Of a DNA stretch of 64,000 nucleotides, positions 55,561-64,000 are shown piece after piece (the first letter of the stretch is position 1; each line of letters begins with the position of its first letter). The notes beneath the pieces are model-generated. The model was not told where the DNA came from, did no database searches, and was given only the letters and a program-made list of their open reading frames with translations. Origin of the DNA: Halicephalobus mephisto (Eukaryota > Nematoda > Chromadorea > Rhabditida > Panagrolaimidae); contig SWDT01000011.1 of the NCBI GenBank assembly GCA_009193035.1, forward strand, positions 496,001-560,000, written 5' to 3'. The position numbers were made by a program, and so were the translations under genes.

Positions 55561-56757
55561 AAAAACAAAATTCATTTCGAGAGTCAATTTTTAGATTTTT
55601 ATATTTTTTAATCTAAAATTACTCATTTCGAAATATTTTTGAATCATGACATGAATATAGTAATTGAATTTTTAAAAAAGATTCAGATGTTCAAAGTGGG
55701 TTGGACAGAAAAAAAAAAGTAAAAATTCGTTTCGAAATTCAATTTTAGAATTTTAAATTCTTAATTTTTTTAAAATTCATAATCCTAAAAATGTCCTAAA
55801 TTACTGTATCGATACAGTAATGAAATTTAAAAAATATTAATTTTTAAAATTAATTTAAAAAATCAAAATTTATTTCAAAATTAAATTTTAAAATTTCGAA
55901 AATTTAAAAAAAAATGTTCTAAGTTACTGTATCGATACAGTAATGAAATTTAAAAAATATTAATTTTTAAAATTAATTAAAGAAAAATAAAAAAATAAAA
56001 ATTGGTTTTGAAATTTGGATTTTTGAATTGTTTACTGTATTTCTAATTTCTCCAAAAAAAAGTAAATTACATCAATAAAATAATTGAATTTAAAGGAAGT
56101 AATCAGATACCTAAGACCTACTCCCACAGCAATGGACGAAAGATCGAAATTCAGAGAAAATTATTTTTTATATTTTTAATCAAAATTTAAAAATCTAAAA
56201 ATTTAAAAATTTAAAATTTTCAAACTACAGTAATCAAATTTAAAAATAAATTTCGATTTTTTAAAATTATTAAAATCAAAATTCATCAAAAATTGAAAAA
56301 TTTAAAAAAAATTTTAAACTACTATAATCGAATTTCGAAAAAAATTAAATTTCTAAAATTAATTTTGAAAAAATTTTTATAATTTTAAATTAATTTTAAA
56401 AAAGTTTTAAATTTAAAAAAAATTAAATTTTTATAATTTTAAATTAATTTTAAAAAATTTTCATATTTAAAAAAAATTAAATTTTTATAATTTTAAATTA
56501 ATTTTAAAAAAGTTTTAAATTAAAAAAAAATTAAATTTTTATAATTTTAAAAAAGTTTTAAATTACGGTATGGATTTATTAAATTCGAAGAAACCGGCCA
56601 GACTTCTAAATTTAATCTTACTGAAATGAACAAGAAGGAAACGTTTGTGTCAAAAGTTAATTCGTAGGGTCTTATAATTTTTAATCCAAAATTGGCGATT
56701 TAAAATTAAAAAATCTTTTCAATATCTTTCGACTTTTAAAATTGAAAGAATGAACAA
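55561..56757. repeat. AT-rich region with a repeated 20-bp palindrome
   Basis: TTACTGTATCGATACAGTAA, a perfect palindrome, occurs at about 55801 and 55923 within two copies of an about 122-bp unit. From 56370 to 56570 a TTTTATAATTTTAAATTAAT unit repeats four times. Confidence 0.85.
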
Positions 56758-57234
56758 ATGACATCAGGAATTTCATCCATATTAAAAAAAAAGTATCCAA
56801 TGGTTCTGGCACGAAAATTAATCCTGATATGTGTAACGGTTGATTTCGACACGAAAATTAATTTTCATATGTACAATGGTCCCGACACGAAAGTCGGTTT
56901 TTATATTTGCAATGGTTTCGAGACGAAAATTAACTTTCATATTTGTGATAGTCCTAGCGCGAAAGTTGGTCCTAGCGCGAAAACTAATTTTCATATTTGT
57001 GATAGTCCTAGCACGAAAGTTGGTCCTAACGCGAAAATTAATTTTCTTATTTGTGATAGTCCTGGCACGAAAGTTGGTCTTAACGCGAAAACTAATTTTC
57101 ATATGTATGATGATCTCGACACGAAAGTTGGTCCTAACGCGAAAATTAATTTTCATATTTGTGATAGTCCCAACACGAAAGTTGATCTCGATGGATGTGA
57201 TGGTCCCGAAGCGAAAATTGTCATTTTAAGCTAA
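56758..57234. repeat. 54-60 bp minisatellite, TAACGCGAAAATTAATTTTC, open in three frames
   Basis: About seven units carry CACGAAAGTTGGTCC, GCGAAAATTAATTTTCATAT and TTGTGATAGTCC. Two plus-strand frames and one minus-strand frame stay open for 110-160 codons because unit lengths are multiples of three. Translated units (such as SPSTKVGPNAKINFHICD) match no known protein, so I treat it as a repeat and not a gene. Confidence 0.75.
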
Positions 57235-57526
57235 ATTCAAAAATTTGACTGTTTTCTTTATAACTTTCGTAATTTTGATCAGAATTCCATCTTTCGTAAT
57301 TTAATGTATGTAATACAGTAACCGAAAGATCCGAGAGAGAAACAAGACAGATGGAAATCCGTCGATAATAAAAAAATTGAAAATTTGTTTTCATCAAGTC
57401 GAACATGTAACAGGTGAAGGGATCGGCCCCCTCAGTCACCAAAAAATTAAAAATTCTCAATAATCTCGTCATTTTTGCTGAATTTTTAACAACCGTAATT
57501 TCGTCAAAAATTTTGTAATCATCCAA
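57221..57526 (-). CDS. possible ORF of up to 101 codons, unidentified
   Basis: The minus-strand frame includes GADPFTCYMFDLMKTNFQFF and a basic segment. It may contain a real exon, because the stretch at 57280-57440 is GC-balanced and non-repetitive. There are no clear splice sites and no family, and the C-terminal part runs into the minisatellite edge. Confidence 0.2.
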   Translation of the reverse strand: MDDYKIFDEITVVKNSAKMTRLLRIFNFLVTEGADPFTCYMFDLMKTNFQFFYYRRISICLVSLSDLSVTVLHTLNYERWNSDQNYESYKENSQIFEFSLK

Positions 57527-58380
57527 ATTTCGGTGAAATTTTTTGAAATTTCAAAAATTCTAAAATCAAATTCAAAATTCTGAAATTTCCAAAATCACAA
57601 AAGTTTCTAAAACTCCAAAGATTACGGTAAAAATTTTAGAAATATTTAAAAAAGTTTTAAAAATTTTTTATATTAATTTATAAATTTTGAAACTTAAAAA
57701 TCTTAGAAGTTTTTAGAATCCTAAAAATTACGGTAGGAATTTTAAAATATTTCAAAATTAAAAAAATTTTTAAATTAATTTATAAATTTTGAAACTTTTT
57801 AGAATCCTAAAAATTACGGTAAAAAGTTTTAAAAATTTTAAAATTAACTTATAAATTTTGAAACTTTTTAGAATCTTAAAGATTATGGTAGGAATTTTAA
57901 AATATTTCAAAATTAAAAAAATTTTTAAATTAAATTATAAATTTTGAAACTTTTTAGAATCCTAAAGATTACGGTAAACATTTTAGAAATATTTAAAAAT
58001 TAAAAAAATTTTAAAATTAAATTATAAATTTTTAAACTTTTTAGAATCCTAAAAATTACGGTAGGAATTTTGAAAATTTAAAAATTAAAAAAAATTTTGC
58101 AAAAAATTCAAAAATATTTTAAAATTTAATAAAAATATTTACGATCAAAATTTAAAACTATGAAATATAAAAATTTCTAACAGCTCTGCAAATTTTTTTC
58201 AAGAAAATGCTGTAAAAAAAACCAATTTATAATTTTCAAAACAATTATGTCCAAAAATTTCAAATTATAGAAATTTGTAAAATTCTCCAAAAAACTTAAA
58301 AAATAATTATATTTTTTATTTTACTACGATTCGACAAAAATATCCAATAAGCCGTTATCCAATAATGAGATTTCTTGTTA
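57527..58380. repeat. tandem array, about five copies of a 95-bp AT-rich unit
   Basis: TTTTTAGAATCCTAAAAATT, ACGGTAGGAATTTTAAAAT and TTATAAATTTTGAAAC recur between 57600 and 58080. Confidence 0.8.
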
Positions 58381-58384
58381 ATAA

Positions 58385-59050
58385 TTAGATAACTTTCAGA
58401 GGTCAAAGAAGTCAAAGAGACCGAGGAGATAAAAGACGTCAAAAAAGTCAAAGTGATTGAGAAGGTCAACAGAAGTCAAGGAGGTTAAGGAGGTCAAGGA
58501 AGCTAAAAAGGTAAAAGACGTTAAAGAAGCCAAGGAGGTCAAGGAAGCTAAAAAGATAAAAGACGTTAAAGAAGTCAAGGAGGTCAAGGAAGCTAAAAAG
58601 GTAAAAGACGTTAAAGAAGTCAACAAAAGTCAAGAAGGTCAACAGGAGCCAAGAAACTCAAGGAAGGTGATAGAGGTCAAGGAAGCTAAGAAGGTAAAAG
58701 ACATTAAAAAAGTCAACAGAAGTCAAGAAGGTCAAAGAAGTTAATAAAGGTCAACAGAAGCCAAGGACTTCAAGGAAATTAATAGGGGTCAAAGAGGTCA
58801 AAAAAATCAAAAAACCTAAAAAGTTTTAAAATGTTTAAAAAAGATCAAAAAAGATCAAAAAAGTCAAAAAAGTTCAAAAAGGTCAAAAAAGGTCAAAAAA
58901 GTCAAAAATGTTTAAAAAAGTCAAAAAAATCAAAAAAGTCAAAAAAGTTCAAAAAGGTCAAAAAAGGTCAAAAAAGTCAAAAAGTCGATGGAGATCAAGC
59001 AGGATATATGAGAGCAAAAAAAAAATAAGGAAGTCAATAAAGCTCAAGGA
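58385..59050. repeat. GTCAAGGAAGCTAAAAAGGT microrepeat region
   Basis: Units of 6-9 bp (AAGTCA, GAGGTCAAG, AAGCTAAAAAGGTAAAAGAC) and, from 58810, AAAAAAGTC units occur. A plus-strand frame reads KEVKEAKKVKDVKEV repeats and a minus-strand frame FTFLASLTSLTS repeats. Both are explained by the repeat and have no gene signals. Confidence 0.8.
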
Positions 59051-59419
59051 AGTCAACAGAGGCTAAAAAAATTCAAATTACCTGACTAACTGTTCTTAGA
59101 AATAAAATCTGCATTTTTTTGAAAATAAAATTTATGACAAATCTGTCCATTTTTGGCTTCGAAGTTCCTAGTAATAAAATTGAATGGCTTCTGTGTACAT
59201 AGTATTCTTGGCATTTTGATGAAAATAAATTGTAAAAACTATTTTTTGAATTTCGATAAAAAGCAATATTTTTTGAATTTAAATTATTTTAATTCAACAT
59301 TATTTAATAATTTATCGAATTTGCTTAAATTTTAAAATTTAATGAGTTTAGTATTTTTACAAAAAATTAATTTAAAAAATAAATAAAATTAAAAATTTTT
59401 TGTGAAAAATGATGTTTGA

Positions 59420-59825
59420 AATTTTGGCGTTCTGTTCCAGTGCCAAACTTGATTGATTTCAGCTTTTAGGTTTGGCGTTCTGTTCCAGTGCCAAACTTGG
59501 TTAATTTTGGCCTTCAATCCTTGGCATTCTGTTCCAGTGCCAAACTTGATTGATTTCAACTTCTAGGTTTGGCGTTCTGTTCCAATATCAACCTAACTGA
59601 TTTGAATTTCTAGGTTTGGCGTTCTGTTCCAGTGCCAAACTTGGTTAATTTCAGCTTTTAGGTTTGGCGTTCTGTTCCAATATCAATCTAACTAATTTCA
59701 ACTTCTAGGTTTGGCGTTCTGTTCCAGTGCCAACTTGGTTGATTTTAGTCTTCAATCCTTGGCGTTCTGTTCCAGTGCCAACTTGATTGATTTCAATTTT
59801 CTTTTTTTGGCGTTCTGTTTCATTT
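59420..59825. repeat. minisatellite with hairpin core TTGGCGTTCTGTTCCAGTGC
   Basis: About nine units of 45-60 bp occur. In most units TTTGGC and GCCAAA flank a 13-base loop (GTTCTGTTCCAGT), giving a 6-bp stem. The core is far better conserved than the linkers. Confidence 0.88.
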
Positions 59826-60480
59826 TATTTTTAATTTTGTTTTTTAAAAATTAAAAACATCTTTATTCAGAAAAAACATTAATTTTTGCACTTTTTAATT
59901 ATAAAAAATTGAAAAATAATTAAGACGTGACAAACACAACTTCTCCAAAATTCATTAAATATTCACTAAAGTACAAAATTTCGAAATTGAGATTTTTCTT
60001 GAGACACCTTAAATTATAAAATATTCATTATTAAATTTTCCCAAAAGCACAATTATACAAAATTATTAAAAAACTAAAGAAAAAAAATTGTAAAATTACA
60101 GTAATTTCGATTTTTCTTAATTTCAAAATTAAAAATTTTTAAATTTCTAAAATTAAAAAAAATTTTTCAACTTTTAAATCTTTAATATTTTTATATTTCA
60201 TTTAAAATTTAAAATTTATTTTAAAATTTAAACATTTTTAAAATTTATTTTTTAATTTAAATTTTTAAATTTTTTAGATTTATTTTAAATTTTTTTAAAT
60301 TTATTTTTTTATTTTAAATTTTTTTAAATTTATTTTTTTATTTAAATTTTTAAAATTTTTTAGATTTATTTTAAATTTTTTAAAATTTATTTTTTTTATT
60401 TAAATTTTTTAAAATTTATTTTTTTATTTAAATTTTTTAAAATTTGAAGAATTTTATGCAAAAGTTAATAAAAATCCCTA
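59826..60480. other. AT-rich low-complexity DNA
   Basis: TTTATTTTTTTATTTAAATT repeats at 60180-60440; no gene. Confidence 0.7.
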
Positions 60481-60700
60481 AATTCTAAAAAAAGGAGTGT
60501 CTGATTTTATGGATGTCGAAAGTTTTGTCCTTCCAGTTGATCTCAGAAATAGTTTGATTGCTCCGATTCTGATTCATTCTTTCTAAGACAATAAAAACGG
60601 AAAACAGGCACGAGGACCAATAAAACCACTGGGCGGGCCTCGTCTTGAAAAAGAACAAAATTGCCACCGTAAACATTTCTGATTTTCTAATATTCCGCAA
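60481..60700. other. GC-balanced island with short open frames, unresolved
   Basis: A minus-strand frame from 60676 reads MFTVAILFFFKTRPAQWFYW and ends in a basic tail with a stop at 60485. A signal-peptide-like start and a 63-aa length are possible. Other frames are open too. No splice evidence or family was found. Confidence 0.25.
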
Positions 60701-60859
60701 TATTCTTTTTCGTTTTTGATTTTTTTGATTTTTTTAAAACAAAAATCTTTAAAAATCAGATTTTTTCGATTACGGTATTTTGGAGAAAAAATACAGTACA
60801 TTGTGGAAAAATTTGGGATTTTTTGAAGATTTATTAAATGTTTCTGGAACATTCTAAAA

Positions 60860-61200
60860 TAACAAAAATTAAATTTTAGACATTTTCGATCTTAAATGGA
60901 AAGTTTAAAAATTAGTGTTGAGACATTTTTTTACAATTTTTTAAATAAAATATTTTTTTGTAATTTCAGAATTTTTAAAATCATTTAAAAATTGAAATTT
61001 TGAAATTTTCGGTCTTAAATGGAAAGTTTCAAAATTAGTGTTGAGACGTTTTTTTACAATTTTTTAAATAAAATACTTTTTTGTAATTTCAGAATTTTTA
61101 AAATCATATAAAAATTAAATTTTAGACATTTTTGGTCTTGAATAGAAAATTTCGAAAAAATGTCTCAACACGAATTTTGAAATTTCGTCACACGTTTCTT
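60860..61200. repeat. two to three copies of a 125-bp unit with ATTAGTGTTGAGACATTTTT
   Basis: CTTAAATGGAAAGTTTAAAA and ATTAGTGTTGAGACATTTTT recur at about 60895 and 61018. A third, inverted motif (TGTCTCAACACGAATTTTG) lies at about 61160. Confidence 0.75.
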
Positions 61201-61736
61201 TTTCTTTTTTATAGTTTGATTCAAAATTTATTCAATGATTTTGGAGCCTCCGAAAGCACATAAACCGAAAATTCCAGTTTCGTTCTCAACTGGAAAAGTT
61301 CGAAATTCTCGTCGAGACAATTTTTGAATTTTTATATTTTTACAATTTTCGAATTTTTATATTTTTACAATTTTTGAATTTTTATTTTTAGTTTTTGGAA
61401 TTTTCGAATTGGGATTACTGTATTATTAAAACAAGTGGTGATTTGTTTAAAATTTAAAAACCATAAAACACCGCAGGCGGTCAAGTTTCCGGAAATCGAT
61501 TTCTAGGCCGTGTTTTCCAATCAAACGACATTTCAGGCCAATTCACGAACGTCCTGATTTTGACCTTTCCTGAAATTGGCGCCATGTCCCTTAATTTCCT
61601 TTGATTTCGAAGCTTTTCATGATTTTCTGGATGTTTACGTTTTTTATATTTTTCTAAATACAGTAAAAAATCATAAATTTTTTCAGAATTCCGATGTCGT
61701 TCAGATGAAGTTCTTCGTTTTCGTTTTTCGGCCAAA

Positions 61737-64000
61737 ATGAAAAATTTGATTTTTTTATTTTTGACTCTCGATTTGAGTTTTTGCATTTATCACTTTTCGC
61801 CGGAGGATTACGGTCAGAAGAAGCCGATACCGTATCCTTTGCCGACGATCCCTTCTCCGAAAATTGAGGATTCTGGAAGCACAAGAATCGTCTCGAGACC
61901 ACCGAACAAGATCCTCCAAGTGAGTTCTTTAAAATTACAAAATTAATTTTATTCTTTTAAATAACAGTGAATTTTTAAAAATATTTTTGAAATTTTATTT
62001 AAAAAATGAAAATTAAAAAATATCGGATTTGTCAGGAATAATTTTCTGATTTTTATGTTTGAATTTGGTAGATTTTAGTAAAATTATTTTTAGATATTTT
62101 ATTGTTGATAATTATGGTAGATTTTTGATTTGATTTGGTTAACAATTAGTCTACCACATAATTATTATTACTTTTTAAGCAATCGTTAACTGAACCTGTA
62201 GTAGAGGAATCAATCAAGCGTGCATTACAAAATCAAAATTTTAAACATTTTTTTTAAAAAAATCAAAATTTTAAACATTTTTTTTCGAAAAAATCAAAAT
62301 TTTAAACATTTTTTTTCGAAAAAAAATCAAAAAATTGTCGAATAAATGGGCGCGAGTGATCTTTGACATCAAATATATGTCAGAACCGAAATGTTTAACA
62401 TTTTTTGAGAAAAAAACCTAAAAAATTGTCCAATAAAAACAATAAGAGTGTTCTCTAATAATCAAGAGCGCGCGTCAGGACTGGCATTTCCCAAAAAACA
62501 AAGAAATCGCTGAATGAAAACAATAGAAATATTCCCTGATAATCAAGCATACATGTCAGGATCGATATTCTTGACATTCATAAATAAATCGAAAAAAATC
62601 GTCGAGTAAAAGCGATAGAAATATCCCTGATAATCAAGCGTGCGCGTCGGGACTAAGAATTTTTGTATTTTCTCAGAAAAACCAGAGAAATCACTGAATG
62701 AAAGTAGTGTGAGTTTCCCTGATAATCAAGCGTGCGCGTCGGGACTAAGAATTTTTGTATTTTCTCAGAAAAACCAAAGAAATTACTAAACGAAAGCAGT
62801 GCGAGTGTTCCCTGATAATCAAGTACGCGCGTCGGGACCGAGGATTTTTGTATTTTCTCAGAAAAACCAAAGAAATCACTGAAAGAAAGCAGTGCGAGTT
62901 TCCCTGATAATCAAGCGTGCGCGTTAGGATCACTATTTGAAACGCTCCCTCGAAGTAAAAAATCCCAAAAACCATCAAAAGGAAACCTGCTGATTTCACC
63001 GCCCGCGTTGCCTGATCCATTCTCCGAGTACGAGCTCCGTTACTGGTCCTTAATGTGCCCATTTAAAAAAATTGAATTTTGTTCACCTGCAGTTGGTTTT
63101 TCCGATTTTCTTTTGAATTTTTCAATTTCGCGCTTCGACGAACCGAATGCTCTAGTTTCATTCATAGGACAAAATTGATCAAATGCCGTGTTTGCCCTTT
63201 GAAAATAATTCTTTTCAGGGATGTTCTCAGGAGCTGCTTCATCTGCAGGGATTTCGACAATTCGCTCTAATGTGCAGGATGCAGCCGCCGCTGGCAGTCG
63301 TCGCTTACGAAGGGATCCTCGATGCCATGAACCACTGTCGAGAACAGATGAGATTCCAACCTTGGGACTGTTCTCAGCCAGGAACTATCCTTCATGAACC
63401 AACTATTCTGAGATACGGTAAGTTTTTATATATGAAAATTCCAGATAATTTTAGAAAATCCTAAAAGTAAACAACCTTGAAGTTTTACATCCTTGTACTC
63501 CTGATTTAGGTCTTTTTAAACTGATCCAGACCTTTTTGGCTTCTTCAACATTTATATCCTCTGATTTAAGTCTTGTTAGACTGGTCTGAACACTTTTATA
63601 TTACTTACTAAATCTCTCATCTTTGGTTTAGGTCTTCTTAAACTGACCTAGACACTTTTCTCGTACCCACACACCCGTTATTTGGATCTGGTTGAGTCGG
63701 ACTAAGACTTTTCCAGATTGAACAGGGGTTTTCTGTAAAGATTTAGTAGATCATATAGAAACTTTTTAAACAGATTTACGCTAGATCAAATCAAAACCTT
63801 GGACTGGTCAGAGAGAATATAAAATCCAATCCTATAAGTTGACAATGTTTTGTTTTGGATCATCTTCAATTTACACATAATTCTCTATTTCCCTTGTCTT
63901 CTGAATTTTTACGACTCATGTTAATCATATAAAAAAATTAAATCTTTTCAGGATATAAAGAATCGGCTTATCTTCTGGCCATGTCCTCTGCAGGGGCTGC
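61737..64000 (+). CDS. Wnt ligand, N-terminal part (cut by the window end)
   Basis: Three exons are visible: 61737-61919, 63219-63417 and 63952 onward. Phase is exact at both junctions. Residues 1-17 form a signal peptide (MKNLIFLFLTLDLSFC). A proline-rich stretch follows, then the Wnt N-terminal helical region: GFRQFALMCRMQPPL aligns with the RQ..LC...P segment, and AMNHCREQMRFQPWDCS with the ECQ.QF...RWNC motif. GYKESAYLLAMSSAGA is the highly conserved G(Y/S)KE(T/S)AF..A.SSAG block. The rest, including the palmitoleoylated serine hairpin, lies beyond the window. Which of the five nematode Wnts this is cannot be decided from about 140 residues. The 1.3-kb first intron contains a tandem array. 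Confidence 0.9.
62330..62950. repeat. tandem array in Wnt intron 1, about six copies of a 90-100 bp unit
   Basis: CCCTGATAATCAAGCGTGCG, GTCGGGACTAAGAATTTTTG and TCTCAGAAAAACC repeat from 62455 to 62930. The GCGTGCGCGTC piece stands out as GC-rich. Confidence 0.88.
63418..63951. other. Wnt intron 2
   Basis: The intron has a GTAAGT donor and a TCTTTTCAG acceptor. Three diverged copies of TTAGGTCTTTTTAAACTGAT or TTAGGTCTTCTTAAACTGAC lie at 63500-63670; no coding signal was seen. Confidence 0.75.

Noticed and set aside
58396..58744. Long KEVKEAKKVKDVKE (plus) and TSLTSFTFLA (minus) frames
   Set aside because: Both come from 6-9 bp repeats with no splice or start context.
35800..61700. Interpretation of the repeat-rich half as DNA removed by programmed elimination, as known in some nematodes
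   Set aside because: It holds intact genes (the EMI receptor, flp-25, a tRNA at its edge) and no break-site motif could be recognised; coverage data would be needed.
61481..61902. Basic minus-strand frames upstream of the Wnt gene
   Set aside because: They are antisense to the Wnt signal-peptide exon and its leader, with no splice support.

Overview
The window looks like nuclear DNA of a free-living or rhabditid-type nematode. It is AT-rich. It has short introns (31-45 bp is common) bounded by GTAAGT-like donors and TTTTCAG-type acceptors. Several ATGs sit 0-10 bases after a 3' splice site with no upstream exon, which is the pattern of spliced-leader trans-splicing. One recognisable gene, a flp-25-type neuropeptide precursor, is typical of nematodes. 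The protein genes were rebuilt exon by exon; in most of them the reading phase closes exactly across every junction.

Layout. 0-3.3 kb: a small four-helix membrane protein (+) and a trypsin-like secreted protease (-) whose long intron holds a pogo-like MITE. 3.3-5.5 kb: tandem arrays. 5.6-13.3 kb: a 9-exon NIDO/AMOP/VWD/sushi membrane protein (+). 14.2-16.3 kb: an M14 carboxypeptidase (+) with a single-base frameshift. 17.2-18.6 kb: proteasome beta-5 and LSM5 (+), 153 bp apart and probably co-transcribed. 18.8-29.5 kb: five minus-strand genes end to end (WDR12, then CIR1, a 90-aa coiled-coil protein, a C1orf43-like protein and an EGF-repeat membrane protein), probably an operon. 31.4-34.4 kb: a DUF4781-like gene (+) with an unresolved 3' end. 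35.2-35.8 kb: two small minus-strand genes and a tRNA-Glu(UUC). 35.8-64 kb: mostly low-complexity tandem arrays, with a compact EMI-domain CED-1-like receptor (42.1-44.4 kb, +), two uncertain genes that overlap tail to tail (45.2-46.8 kb), flp-25 (53.2-54.1 kb, -) and the first exons of a Wnt gene (61.7 kb to the window end, +).

The genes mix housekeeping functions (proteasome, RNA decay and splicing, ribosome biogenesis, corepressor), which sit in operon-like clusters, with single secreted or signalling genes that have long repeat-filled introns. Roughly half of the window is local tandem duplication of 20-220 bp units. Some repeat families recur at distant places and in both orientations, including a TIR-bearing MITE-like element, a fold-back array of about 222-bp units, and two minisatellite families. 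No CRISPR array, prokaryotic element or rRNA was seen.
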